The notes under the pieces were generated by a model. That model did no database searches. It was not told the DNA's origin and was given only the letters and a program-made list of their open reading frames with translations. Shown here piece by piece: positions 20,099 to 31,422 of a stretch of DNA of 64,000 nucleotides. Numbering within the stretch: the stretch's first letter is position 1; each line of letters begins with the position of its first letter. The stretch is from Trichosporon coremiiforme (lineage: Eukaryota; Basidiomycota; Tremellomycetes; Trichosporonales; Trichosporonaceae). The stretch is from NCBI GenBank assembly GCA_039545355.1, contig BCJJ01000025.1, forward strand, positions 336,820 to 400,819, read 5' to 3'. The translations under genes and the position numbers were made by a program.

Positions 20099-22107
20099 TT
20101 ACGCGGAGCGAGCACGGCTACGGGCGAAGCCAAAGTCCTTCAGAAGCGGGTTCAGCCACTCAGCCTTGACGTCGCTCAATTTGGCAAACTGGTGCGACTG
20201 GCGGAGCAGTTTGCGCAGCGCTGAAGCCGAGGGCTGGAGCAGGTGTGCGTAGTCGCCGGGCTCAGGGTTGCGGTTGCGGTTCCGTAGCGCCATGTACTCG
20301 CTCAAGTTGACGTGAGCGGTGCTGAGGAGATTCTTGGCCTGATTAAGGCTGGTCGGGAACGGGTTGGCCTGTGTAGGCGTGACCGAGCGCGAAGGCGTGG
20401 TTGAATCGTCCAAGTCAGAGGACATGGAAGACGCTGACGGAGGAGAGGGCGCCGACGAGCGATGCGTGCGCCGAGTCGGCAGGTCCGACAAGTCTTCAGG
20501 CTCCACGAGCCCAAACTGGCGTCAGCAGTAGCACAAGGGGTTGAACTGACCTCGATGCACAGGGCCTGCCACAGCAGTAGCTTGTTCTCCTGCTGGCTCG
20601 TGAAACTCCCGGTGTCACTGAAGAAGCTGGCATGAGCTTCCCCCGTTTGTCGACCACTCACCTATAGATGGCACTCGCAGCATCTTGGGAGCTTAGCGTC
20701 GAGGCAGTGCCGGTCGAGTAACCGCTTTCGCTCTCCATGGCTTCACTGTCGCTGTCTTTGGAATCTGCAGAGCAGCGGCGGGCTCGGTTGAGCTTCTTGC
20801 GTTGGTTCTTGGAGAGCTTGACAACTTGGGTACTGCTGGTGCTCGGAAGACTCGCGGACTCCGTAGCGTGAACGGACTCCGTAGCGTGAAGGAGATGGGA
20901 GCTGAGCTGGAGCATCTGCCTTACGGTAAATCCGAATGCAGCCTCTTCTGGTTTCTGCTCGCCGGCGAGGACTGCCTTAGCAGCTGCCATGACAGCAGAG
21001 TTTCTGCGCTCCTCTTTCTGCTGCTTAGACAGCTTGGAAGGGTCAACGGCAAGCGGGCTGCGCCTGGCTTGCGTTTCGAAAACTTGTTTGAAGCTGTTCT
21101 TTTGAGCAACAGAGAAGCCGCCATTGGCCTCGCTCTGCGTCTGCCAGCCCTCTCTAACAGCCTTGACAGCTGCTCGCACCTCTTCCTTCCTGCATCGCTT
21201 TTCCTGTTGCTTGCTGACAGCCTTATCGAAGCTGCAGTTCTTGTACAGTCTTGACAACCGCCTCGCAGCGAGTCTGCAGCTGCTTCTTGGTGAGTGTGAG
21301 TGTCGACGAGTCGGTGAGAGCGAAACTGTTGGTGCTCTGTAGCTTCAGGGCCCACGCATTTGCAACCTCGGTAGCCTCTCGAATGATGCGATCGAACTGG
21401 ACCCTCTGCGCATCACTGAAGCCAGCTGAGGCCTCTTCCTTGGACTTCAATCCCAGCAGAACTTGATGGGCTGCTGCCCTCACGGCAGCCCTCCTGCGTT
21501 TCTTCCTCTGAGCCTTGCTCAGACCGACCATGGCGTCGGCGGCAGCGTTGGCGCCACTGCCCAACGAGCCGGTTGATGGCGAGGGCGCAGGCATTGGTGT
21601 CACTGAGGTGCCTTCGGTAGTTTGAGGTCGGGACGCTTGGGATGGAGAGGATGCAACGTCGACTGAGGACGATGCTGAGGCCACATCGACCTGCGTGCCC
21701 AGCGGATTCACAGGCGCGTGAGGGTGAGTGGACTCCTTTGGGCGCACGTCTCTCTGAGCAGGACGTTCGGAGGACGCGGGCGCCGGTCCGGCGGATCTGG
21801 CTGACGCAGAATCGGACAGTAAGTCGTCTGATCCCGAGTCTGAGTCGGACTCGGTTTCGCGGTCCGGGTCAACAGAGCTGGGGATGGATAGCACCGAGAA
21901 CAGCGAGTCTTCCGGCTGCTCAGACGCGGGAGACACGGGCGCAACGACAATCTCGAAGCTGTCGTCCTCGGAAGATGAGGTCGCGGAGTCGTCCAGGTTG
22001 ACCTGGTCCAAGGCTGCGGCGAGAGGTACGAAGGGGTGGGTGGGTGGCGACAGGACTAAGTAGTCCGTCGAGTCCGAGGACGAGAGAGTGTTCGAACGAC
22101 TCCTCAT
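20099..22107 (-). CDS. Repeat protein with fungus-specific C-terminal domain
   Basis: No assigned function. The protein starts MRSRSNTLSSSDSTDYLV and opens with about 190 Ser/Asp/Glu-rich residues. Then come several copies of a roughly 50-residue basic, Ala-rich helical unit. Representative starts are LSKAQRKKRRRAAVRAAA, VSKQQEKRCRKEEVRAAV, LSKQQKEERRNSAVMAAA and LSKNQRKKLNR; the fuller copies continue with EEA, then GF, then a Q-x-x-F/L segment. After two short introns (about 20520-20670) the tail shows LLLWQALCIEFGL, FPTSLNQAKNLLSTAHVNL and SASALRKLLRQ. This fits a domain common in uncharacterised fungal proteins, with a W..LC..G core and an HVN motif. Odd: between 21257 and 21223 the frame changes with no clean intron, so either a non-standard splice or a frameshift. 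It is divergent to the FHIT-type gene, 530 bp apart. Confidence 0.6.
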
Positions 22108-22520
22108 GTTGATGTTTGCTGGGGTACGGGTAGCGTAGGCGTAGGTTTACTGCGGGTGCAAGGTAATAAGACACAAAGGTGAAAGAAAGAGCACGCAGGT
22201 GGGCGAGGAGCCACCCTCTACCTTTTCTGGGCGGAGTTGCGCGAGGAGGCTGTTTGAGTGAAGCAGGAGGCAGGGAAGTGCAAAGTGAAGAGGAGAGTGT
22301 TGCTGAGAAACACAATCGGGCGGGAGACTTTAGGGCGCACCAGCATGCTGGCGCAGCTAAGCAAGAGCCAGATCAGCCGTAGTGCTTAGTCCGACGCGTG
22401 AGTTGACCCTACATTCTCTCGCATGCAAGCGCGCAGCCTGGAACGCGAAGCAGCACAACAACCGTGCCTGGGTGGCGAGTATCTCAGACACAGGGCCATG
22501 CTCTCACCACGCGCCCTCAG

Positions 22521-22526
22521 CACGTG
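22521..22526. promoter_or_regulatory. CACGTGAC E-box in divergent promoter
   Basis: A single CACGTG followed by AC, about 115 bp before the start codon at 22638 in the space shared by the repeat protein and the FHIT-type gene. The Cbf1-like role is inferred from the motif. Confidence 0.35.
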
Positions 22527-22637
22527 ACCTCTCTCACCAGCCAGTGACCTCACGCACTACACAAGCTCAGCAGAACCACACACCACCTTCGCACGCATTG
22601 TTATTCTGACCGTCCCGTAAGCATTTGCATAAGCACC

Positions 22638-23410
22638 ATGTCGCGTCACCTCTTCTCGGTGTTCGATGTCACTCGGCAGGGTATGTTGCATTCCCTTCGG
22701 GCTGAAACTGACTGCCAGTCTTCTTCGAGACTCCGTCATCTCTGGGCATCGTCAACCTCAAGCCGCTGAGGCCTGGACGTAAGTTTGTGAGCCTCTAGCT
22801 CCGAACTGATGTCAGACGTTCTCATTATCTCTAAACGCGTAGTCCCGAGGTTAGCGGATCTGCGACCAAATGAAGTATCCGACCTCTTCAACAGTGTTCA
22901 GAGCATCGGACGAGTGATCGAGAAGGCATACAAGGCTGAGGCACTGAACATTGCTGTCCAGGTGAGTTATCCTTCCCCAGCTCGGCCACGATCACCAAAT
23001 AGCTGACAAACCAGGATGGCGTCGCGGCTGGCCAGTCGGTGCCCCATGTTCACGTGCACATCATCCCGCGAACATCGAAGGACTTCGGAGGCGACACGGA
23101 CCGCGTATACCCGGCGCTGGAGAAGAGTGAGAAGGAGCTAAAGGGCGACTTGAAGGACCAGGCGGAGGGCAAGACACCCGAGACGATTGCTGAGGCCGCC
23201 AGCCGCGTTGCTTCGAGCGCAAACGGAGCTCGCGAAAGCCCGGAGACGCACCGCGAAGCTGCGATCGCTGCTGCCCGCAAGAAACGGGAAACGGAGGGGT
23301 GGCAGGTGCCCCGCGACGAGGACCGGGTGCCGAGGAGCCAGGAGGAGATGCAGAAGGAGGCGGACTGGCTCCGCGGGCTCATGAACCAGGCCACTGCCTT
23401 GCCCAACTAG
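22638..23410 (+). CDS. HNT2: FHIT/Hnt2-type diadenosine polyphosphate hydrolase
   Basis: Hydrolyses Ap3A/Ap4A-type dinucleotides (HIT superfamily, Fhit branch). About 214 residues in four exons joined by three short introns with ctgac-type branch sites. The start MSRHLFSVFDVTRQ is followed by LGIVNLKPLRPGHVL and LADLRPNEVSDLF. The histidine triad is complete: GQSVPHVHVHIIPR. Fhit hallmarks such as the Gln before the triad are kept. After the core comes a charged insert of about 70 Glu/Lys/Ala-rich residues before the C-terminal WLRGLMNQ helix; in Fhit proteins this loop is variable. Cytosolic or nuclear by lack of signals. Confidence 0.9.
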
Positions 23411-23921
23411 ACATTTAGAGTGCTGCCGTGCTGTTGTAGGATTCGAGAAGCAGAAATCAAAGCAATGTTCCACGCCCTTTGCGTTTCGTGTGGCTCATGT
23501 ACGCCTCGTTACGTTACTGACGAGCCGAAGTTACCCAGCCTCAGGTAACACAGATGGCTAGGCATCGGCATAGTCGGAGCTGTGGAAGTGCATGTACAAG
23601 CTGCAATAGCTTCCTCCTAATGCCGCTCCAGGGTGGGATTGCGCCCGCCTGCTGTGCGTGCCTATGCGGTCGAAGGGCTTTAACCGGTGCAAGCTTTCGC
23701 AGATGAGTGGCGGTGATCGGCGTTGCAACCGTGGGATATCCGTGCCTGAGCTACCTGCCGCACGGTGAGTGTCACTTCGGCATGTGGCAACGCGCGTCGT
23801 CGCCTGAGCTTTCGGCACAGACACTTCTATCCGTCTTCCTTCAGTCATGCGCCATGTATATCTACAGCCAGTTCTGCTTCTGAAGTCCCCATCGCACACA
23901 CCACTCACTATGCTCTAAGCA
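23411..23921. other. Intergenic
   Basis: 3' end of the FHIT-type gene and promoter of the next gene; no reading frame or repeat stands out. Confidence 0.4.
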
Positions 23922-25394
23922 ATGATCGGACGCTACACAAGTACCTCGGTGTCGACCCTCCTACGCAAGGGGGCCGCCGCCCTGCGTGCGCCGCGTGTGG
24001 TGAAGCAAGTCGCTAAACGGCTTGCCGCCGCGCAGCGTACGCTCGTCACGGCGCCGGCCCCACCGCACCCCGTCCTCCGCGGACCGCGCACGACGCGCTC
24101 CCTTCCGCCTCCCAACTTTGCCCACGCCCGTAGTCTTCGCTACGGCACGCCGTCCTTCGCCTCTGCTGCCCGTCCCCGCGGCGGCGTCCAGAACGTTGGT
24201 CTCGGCAAGGCACGCACCTTTGCGACCACCCCGCCCGTCGGCAGCGTACCCGGCGGAGCGCAGAATGTTCCTGTCATTCTCCGAGCCTTCGCTCAGCTCC
24301 TCGACGACGACGACCTCCCCAAGCCCACCCGCTACACGCCCTACGTCCGCCGCCCGACCCGCAAGGCGGCCGCTCAGCGCACCAAGTCTCGCCTCCAGCG
24401 CCAGCAGCGCCGCTCCTGCGGCGCCTCCGTCGCCTCGTGCTCGACCGAGGGCAAAATCCGTGACCTCGCGGCCTACTTCCCTCTCCCCTTCCAGCGCCAG
24501 GAGACCCAGGTCCCCCTCCCTCCCGTGCCCGAGGTCCTCCTCACGCCCGGCCACGTTACGACGCTGTCTCTCGCGCTCGCGCCAAGCCTCGATGCGCTCC
24601 TCGATCCAACACCGCGTATATCGTACGCCGACGCGGAGGTCGGGGTTGCAATTCTGGCAGGACTCACACAAGGTCTGATGCCGCTGCATGAAGCCTACGC
24701 AGCTGCAGGCGCTCGAATCATTCCGCTCCTTTCGAAGCTCGACGCCCTCGGCGTCCTCGACCCGCGTGGTTTTCCTGCCACGACCCTCGAAGTTTCGCTC
24801 GACGCGGACGGTAACCCCGAGATCCTGCGGGTCGTGTTTGCGGAGCGCTGCGCCGACGACGTCCGCGTGCTCCTCGGCGATCTTGTCGACATCGGGGTCG
24901 TCGCGGAACGTGCCGTGCTTAGTGCGAACGAGGTCGACGCAATGCGTGCACCGTGGGGCGAGCGTTCTGCCGAGCGTCCTCAGACGAGGCGCACGCTCAG
25001 CTACGAGCCGGAGCGCACGACCGAGCTCGTCATGCCGAGCATGGATATGAGCCGCGTCGAGCTGAGCCAGACCAGCTACGAGTACGAGCGCTCGCAGTGG
25101 CTCAGCGAGTCCTTCCCTCCGTCCTCTGGCATGTTGACGCCGGACACGCTCGAGATCGAGAGCGTCGACAGCCCCTCCTCGCCCAGCGACTGGGAGAGCT
25201 CGCCGCCTGGTTCTCTGCTCGGCAGCCTGGCGAGCCTAGAGGACCAGAGCCTCGAAAGGTCCTACGCCTGGAGCGTCTACCCCAGCGAGAACGACAGCGT
25301 CGTCGAGAGCTGGCGCGAGGTCACGCCCACGGCGGTGTTGGAGAGAGAGGTCGAGGTCGGATGGGTCGAGTTCGGTCTCATGCAGTCGTGGTAG
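23922..25394 (+). CDS. Conserved fungal protein, probably mitochondrial, unknown function
   Basis: A single exon of 490 residues. The N-terminus (MIGRYTSTSVSTLLRKGAAA, then repeated Arg/Lys/Ala without acids for about 60 residues) looks like a mitochondrial presequence. It is followed by VQNVGLGKARTFATTPP and a conserved-looking core (LAAYFPLPFQ, VPLPPVPEVLLTPGHV, then ILRVVFAERCADDVRVLLGD). The C-terminal 130 residues are Ser/Glu-rich and acidic (LVMPSMDMS onward). The NVGLGxARxF element and the core resemble a family that ascomycete annotations sometimes label 'casein kinase II beta 2 subunit'. That name is not supported by any kinase-subunit zinc motif here, so I give no function. The gene is intronless, unlike most neighbours. 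Confidence 0.65.
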   Translation: MIGRYTSTSVSTLLRKGAAALRAPRVVKQVAKRLAAAQRTLVTAPAPPHPVLRGPRTTRSLPPPNFAHARSLRYGTPSFASAARPRGGVQNVGLGKARTFATTPPVGSVPGGAQNVPVILRAFAQLLDDDDLPKPTRYTPYVRRPTRKAAAQRTKSRLQRQQRRSCGASVASCSTEGKIRDLAAYFPLPFQRQETQVPLPPVPEVLLTPGHVTTLSLALAPSLDALLDPTPRISYADAEVGVAILAGLTQGLMPLHEAYAAAGARIIPLLSKLDALGVLDPRGFPATTLEVSLDADGNPEILRVVFAERCADDVRVLLGDLVDIGVVAERAVLSANEVDAMRAPWGERSAERPQTRRTLSYEPERTTELVMPSMDMSRVELSQTSYEYERSQWLSESFPPSSGMLTPDTLEIESVDSPSSPSDWESSPPGSLLGSLASLEDQSLERSYAWSVYPSENDSVVESWREVTPTAVLEREVEVGWVEFGLMQSW

Positions 25395-25668
25395 TTGTAT
25401 ATAGTAAAACCAAAATGAAGCTCGTTTGTGAATACCTCTCCTTCTGCGGCAGTGTTGTCTTCCCCACGGCGCTTCATGCATGTTGTGTCTGGTTTCAGCG
25501 CTGTTCGGTTGTCGTCGCTGGGTGAGCCACCCAACTGGCGGAAGCATCTCGCATTCCAACCGCCCGGCAGCCTCCACCACCGTTCCACTCAGGCCCCGCG
25601 TCATCAAGACGCTATCTGCTTCGTCGTTCAAACAACTTCAACGACCATCTCAGCGCTGCACCGTCGCC

Positions 25669-26858
25669 ATGCTTGCCAGTGCTCTACTGATTCTGTGAGC
25701 TTGAATGACTTCGTGCGTAAGCTAACATCAGGGCGTCTCCCGTGCTCGGCTTCAAGCTGACGGGCTCGATCCTGCCCAATGCCGCGTTGAGTGAGTATCC
25801 TCCACCGTCCTCTGGAGGGAGACGCCTCTGTGCCGCCATGGTACGGTCACTATGAGAGTGAAGGCATTCCTCAGACTGAGAAATGCTTGATCTCTGAGCT
25901 TGGATTTCCTCACTGTTGTAGCTGACCGCAGACTCGACCTCCGTCCCGCTGGAGTCGCGCGTCGAGGTCGACTTCGAGAAGATCGTGCCGTTCCGCGCTG
26001 ATGGGAGCTTCGAAATGTAAGCTGCCGTTGCGTGCACTTCAGCTGATGTATCAGTGATGTTTCTCCGGGACAGCACGTCGTCCAGGCCATCGTGCCGGGC
26101 TATGATATGAGCGGCGTGAGTTGTCTATCTCTTCTGCGAAACTGACTTCAGTTCATCGTGACTATTCCCGACGAGGCGGCGCTGAAGGCTGCCAAGGCCG
26201 CTGAGACTGCTGAGCCCAAGGAGACTGATGAGAAGAAAGAGGGCGAGGGGACGAAGGAGGCCGAGGAGCAGTCCAAACCGAGGGCCGCAATCCATGTCCA
26301 GACGTACTACCCGAACCGCCAGGCGCTGCCGACGACGAGCGGCAGCCTCGCGTATCCGCTCCAGGTGTCTGCGATGCAGAAGGAGCAGTACTACACGTCT
26401 GCGCCGAGCATGCAGATCCTCGGTATGCTCAAGAGCCCCATGGTCTTGCTCATGATTGGAACGACTGTCATGGCTCTGCTCCTTCCCCGTCTTAGCGTGA
26501 GTAAGGTTGAGAGCGGAGCTGTGGAAAAGATCTACCCAGTTAACGACAGGCGTCACTCGAGAACGACCCCGAAATGGCGAAGGACCTCGCTGAGGCGAGG
26601 AAGAAGATGAACAGCATCATGAGTGGCGACGCTGGCACTCAGTGAGTCTTGAGGAGCCTCCCATCCTCGTCCCAGCGCGGGAGTGCCTGGTCGAGCGCCC
26701 CCCTTCTGATGGGAAGCTCCAGCTTCACAGGAAAGACCTGAGCTGACTCCAGGCTCGCTAATCACCTCATGGCTGACAGCCCGAAACCCGGCAGCCCGGC
26801 GCCCGGAGGCAGTGGCCGTGGTGGCAACGCTGGTAAGCGGGGCGGCAAGCGGCGATAG
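25669..26858 (+). CDS. EMC7: ER membrane protein complex subunit 7
   Basis: Subunit of the EMC insertase, which inserts tail-anchored and multipass proteins into the ER membrane. The start MLASALLILASPVLG forms a signal peptide spread over exons 1-2. A lumenal beta-sandwich domain follows (SVPLESRVEVDFEKIVPF, then VSPGQHVVQAIVPGY). An acidic Lys/Glu insert of about 40 residues comes next, then IHVQTYYPNRQ and one membrane segment (SPMVLLMIGTTVMALLLPRL). The short cytosolic tail has NDPEMAKDLAEARKKM and ends in a Gly/Lys/Arg-rich run (GGKRR). The MVLLM...LLLP membrane segment followed by DPE is typical of EMC7. Six short introns were read by eye. The acidic insert is longer than in animal EMC7. 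Confidence 0.85.
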
Positions 26859-28488
26859 ACGAACGACTCTGCTAGCAGAGGCGATGGTGTCGCAGAGCTG
26901 TATGCATCTTAGAGCTGGTGTCACGATCTATTCACAGCGACGACGGCCGACCTCTACCTTCTCTGATCGTAACGATTCGTCAGCGATCGTACAGTCTTCA
27001 TCAAGTGGAGAGAGCACGGGTCAATGGCTCATCAAGCGGAGAGAGTACGAGGTGGCTCTGAGAGTCTGGCCAGCCAAGGCGGACGCGATGTACGATCAAG
27101 TCAGCAGAATGGGTGGCGGAGGCGATGGCCTGTCCGTGCCGAGAGGGTGAGGCACTGATGTGCGTGATGTGAGTGGAGGGATCGGAGGCGGAGGCGATGT
27201 CCTATCGTCACGCGTCCGCCTGCCATGGCTGCCGAGTCAGCGGATCAGGGCCGGGTGGCTGGACAGTGGACTGAGGTCATGCATGAGCTCATGCACTCAT
27301 GGACGACTCATCAGCGCTCTGAAGGGCGATGCAGGCTGCGGGGGCGGGGGCGTTATCATGCCATGTCTGCGCAGTCTGCGGCCCGGTCGATTGGTCAGAG
27401 GTTGCGCGGTGACATTACTCTGAGCCTAAACGACCAAACAACGACATTCGATTGCGCCCCCCAAGCCCTTAAAAGTCATTAAGGTCGCTTGGTAATGGAT
27501 AATGGACCTCGTATTTTGGGGGCCGGGGCTGTATAGATCTGGCCGACCGGGCGATTAGCGGGGGCAAAGGTGAATGAGGAGCTTCGGCATGAAAAAGTCG
27601 ACTTGGACAAGCGGCTGTGGGCCGGGGCTAAGGGGCGTTCGCGTGGACGCAAACACCTCCAGCCCCTCGCCCTGGACTGGCTGGACTGGCGTTCTGGGAC
27701 GATTGCACTGCGGAAGGCACAGCACAGTCGCAGTGTCTACAGTCTACGCTGGGTGGGCCCTGGAATGATGAGCCGGTCGGTTCCAGGCTGGCGCTGTCCA
27801 GTGCTGTGGTGTGCTGGCTGGACCACACGGCCACGCAACATTGACCGTCCATCGATCCACCTCGACTGCCCGACTGCCCCGCGCTGCCCGGCAAGTCCAG
27901 CCCAAGCGCCCAGTTCCGCAACTGGCCCAAGCTCAGGCTTACTGCACTGGCTGCCTTAGGCTGGCTCCGGGCACTGGCATCCCGCCTGTGCACGCCCGCA
28001 CTCTATGCACCACGTCCACACTGCACAGCGCATGCCGCCAGTCTCCTATTCCTTGCTTCTGCATCCTCTGTTCTGTCTTCTCCTGGACCAGTGTCCTCTC
28101 GCTCTCTCACACTCATTCCCTCTTCTCTCTCCTTCGAATCTACTCGCTTCGTCTCTGGAACACTCGATTCACATTTCTCTGTAGCCTCTTCACTCAAATA
28201 ATTCAACCCCGCCCCCGTACCCCCGTGCCGCCGTGCCCTCACTTCGTCGACGACACGACATTCGTGGACCCTTCACCATTATCTACCCCTCACCCTCATA
28301 TTACTTTTTCTGATCTCATCAACACATAACACCCATTCCTGCATCCATCTTTCCCACCCGCGCATCGCATCCCTCAACCTCACCGAACGACCCCCCGGAG
28401 CGAGCGCATCGACCCCCTCAGCCCTCAGGATCCTGACCCCCTCCACCTCACCTCTTTGAACCCCTGATCCTCGCAACAAACTTCCGAC
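26859..28488. other. Long intergenic stretch upstream of the syntaxin gene
   Basis: 1.6 kb without a credible gene. It contains repeated ggcggaggcgatg-like words (about 27116-27200), a perfect 16-bp palindrome at 27280-27295 and, from about 28030 to 28480, a strongly pyrimidine-rich tract with CTCTC and CCCC runs just before the syntaxin start. The tract probably represents the core promoter and 5' UTR. Confidence 0.5.
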
Positions 28489-29929
28489 ATGGCTCGTAAC
28501 AGACTCCAGCAGCCGGTGAGTTTCACTGCTGTGACGAGGCAGGTAGCACAGCGAACGCAGCGCACTGGATGGGACGGGTATATGCGGGCAGCCTCATGCT
28601 GTCTCGCGTCGTTCTGTTGTTTTGTGTTCTGTGCAATCCGCTGATTCCGGCTCCCAAACAATGCATGCGCTGACCAAAACAGTCCTACGAGTACGTCTCA
28701 CAAACAGTCGTCTTAGCTTCTTTCTTGAGGCTTTCGCGACCTCCGAACTCTAGCCCGCGAGTGACCGATTTCTGACGAATGCAGGACCAACCCCTCCGTC
28801 CCCTCCCAGGGCGGTAACCCGTACGCTCAGGCCGCGACCGGGTACCCTCCCCCTCAGCAGCAGGTTGGCGGCTACGGCGCCGGCGGCGCTTACGGTCAGC
28901 AGGACCAGTATGCCATGGGCGGACTGAACTCGCCGAACCCCTACAGCGATGGCCTCAACGGCGGTGGCGCCGGCGGCGACTTCTGGTCGCAGCTGAGCGC
29001 GACCAATGCCGAGCTCGATGCGCTCCAGGAGAAGATCCGATCAGTGTCACAAGCGCACCAGCAGATCCTTGTGAGTGCGGAGCGACCGGTCCATCTGGCT
29101 GCAGTCCCCGGCACCGCCTGGGTGCGAGGGCAGGGCATCCGTGAGCCGCCGATTGTCGCTTGCTCGTCTTCTGGGACGAGGGAACGCCGATCGGTGTCAG
29201 AGGCATGACAAGTAAAACTGCGCTAGACGAAGTGGCTACCTGTAGACCGGACCAAGCTGACGACAGAATTCGACCGACTCGAACTCGATCGCCTACGCTG
29301 ACCAGCTCGCCGAGGAGGCTCGTCAGGCGCGTAACTCGTGCCAGGCTTCCGTCAAGCAGCTGTACAAGGTCGCGAAGGGCAAGAACGAGAAGACGCAGGC
29401 TGCGACTGCCAAGACGAGGCTCCAGAACCTGCTGCAGGAGCACCAGCAGATCGAGAAGGAGTACCGAGTAAAGACGCAGGAGCGGGCAGCGCGCCAGTTC
29501 AAGATCGTTAAGCCCGATGCGACCCCCGAGGAGATCAAGGAGGTCACGGAGAGTGACAACCCGCAGGTGTTCTCGCAGGCGCTGCTTAACACGAACCGCT
29601 ACGGTGCCGCGCGCACGGCGTACCGCGAAGTGCAAGAGCGCCACGCCGAGATCCAGAAGATCGAGCGGACGATGACCGAGCTCGCGCAGATGTTCAACGA
29701 GCTCTCGATGCTCGTCGAGCAGCAGGACGAGGCGATCACCGAGATCGACAACCAGATGGCTGCGGTCCACACCGACATGGAGTCGGGTAACCGCGAGCTG
29801 GACGGTGCGATCAAGAAGGCCAAGGCTGCCCGCAGGAAAAAGTGGATCTGCTTCTGGATCTGTATCATCATCATCATCATTATCGTCGTGGCTGTCGCCG
29901 TCCCCCTCGCTGTTAAGAACAACAAGTAA
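28489..29929 (+). CDS. SSO1: Plasma-membrane t-SNARE, Sso1/2-type syntaxin
   Basis: Syntaxin-1 family Qa-SNARE mediating exocytic vesicle fusion at the plasma membrane. A tiny first exon encodes MARNRLQQ, and a micro-exon of about 8 nt follows at 28682. Then comes a Gly/Pro/Tyr/Gln-rich linker (about 60 residues) and the Habc helical bundle starting FWSQLSATNAELDALQEKI. The SNARE motif reads MTELAQMFNELSMLVEQQ, with the central Gln of the zero layer, and DNQMAAVHTDME. The basic stretch KKAKAARRKKW leads into a C-terminal anchor (ICFWICIIIIIIIVVAVAVP) and a short tail NNK. All parts of a functional syntaxin are present. The micro-exon is inferred from strong donor/acceptor pairs and should be checked with transcripts. 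Confidence 0.9.
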
Positions 29930-31422
29930 GGCGCCCGCCTCCTTGGGTTTCCCGGCTCCACTCTGGTCTCACCGTTGTCCCTCCCAAAAACCCCATGATG
30001 ACGATTCAATACCCAACCTTCTAACTACCACTGCAGCAGGCCGAGCGCGGGCCCGCTTGGCCCTCGCTCGCGCCTGTGTGTCTCTCGCTATCCCTCTCTC
30101 GCTCTTCTCCCTAATTCATACGTGTGTATTTCCCCCTAGGACCCCACGCGTGTGCGCACAATCGCGCCTTAGATGGCTAGGTAGCTTTATGCAAATGTCT
30201 ACGTTTATGCGGGCGTCTGACTTGACTGCACCCCGGCGGTCACATGTCCAACTCTATGCTTCGAACCTGGCTTCTGCTTCTGCGACAGTCAGTCTTCCTG
30301 TAGTTCTGCCGGTGTCACTAGATGGAAGGGCAGAGTAGAGTGCAGGTGTTCTGCATTCTGTCTCGGCGATCGAGGCGTAGTCGATTGACGCCCGGCACGT
30401 CTGACGAAACGCGCCATAGGGATGCGCGGTCAGGCGCGACGGACAGGTCAGGTGCTACTCCTGCTTCCTCTGACATCGTGACCACCGCGTTCCCGCTGAC
30501 ACCCGTAGTTTCTACCCGTATTGACGCACGCGCCGCACAGATATACGGATGCGCGTGATCCACTGTTCTGGCGTGCAGCCTTGCGCTTGTGCTGGATCAC
30601 TACTCAATCTTCAAATGGAGGAAGATAGAGTGCGACGTAGAGGAAGCGGGTGGTTTCGCTGCCAGGCTCGCCGCGCTCGGCGCTCACGCCGCCGCACGCC
30701 ACACGGGTCTGAATACAGCACGGACCTGGCATCCTGGAACGCCTGAATGCACACGCTCAGGCGACCGATACGCGCCTGAATATGGGCCAAATGGCAGCTG
30801 GGCTAGCTCTGCTCTGACCTTCCTTCTCGTGACTGCAGATGCAACAGGGTTACGCCGCGTAGGCGGCAGGGTGATCCCGACGCTGGAGCCGTGTGCATGC
30901 CTCTAGGTGTGAAACTACGGTCCTGTCGTGTGGATCTGTGGCTCTACGCTCCGCTCGCGGTGCTCGTGTCGCTCAGCTGCCTGCTGCGGTTAGTCCAGGC
31001 GCTCCCAAACTTTCTTCTGCTGGCTGTTTGCCACCCAAAGGCGTTGCTGGCTTCGGTCGGTCGCATGCAGATGAGGGCTGCGTACGGGGCTGATACTGGC
31101 TGACCTATCACCGGCGAGAATACTCCCGCCCTACAGCCTGAGTCTGCCCAGCCTGCAGTCCGCCGACCCTGGACTTTCGGCAACTAGTTGCATCATCGCT
31201 CGCTGCTAGCAACTGAGCTGCTACTACGGGTGCTCGGCTGACCACCCAGACCACTCAGACCACCCGTACTGCGCGGCGTCCACCACCTCCACTGGCCCGC
31301 CAGTCACCTCGAACTCACCGTTGTCCAGTGCACCACAATTCTTTCATCACTCACAACTCACTCCCCAACTAGAGCGACCCCCCTCAATTCCCACACCCCG
31401 AGCTCCGAGTTCCGGCGCCGCG
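29930..31422. other. Intergenic between syntaxin and ABC transporter
   Basis: 1.5 kb. The first part should be the syntaxin 3' UTR. The last 250 bp become C/T/A-rich (runs such as ccaccacctcc and ccccaact) like other promoters here. Short frames inside lack motifs. Confidence 0.4.

Noticed and set aside
19504..20133. 209-codon minus-strand frame
   Set aside because: It overlaps a real gene end, has low-quality Arg/Pro-rich composition and no family resemblance.
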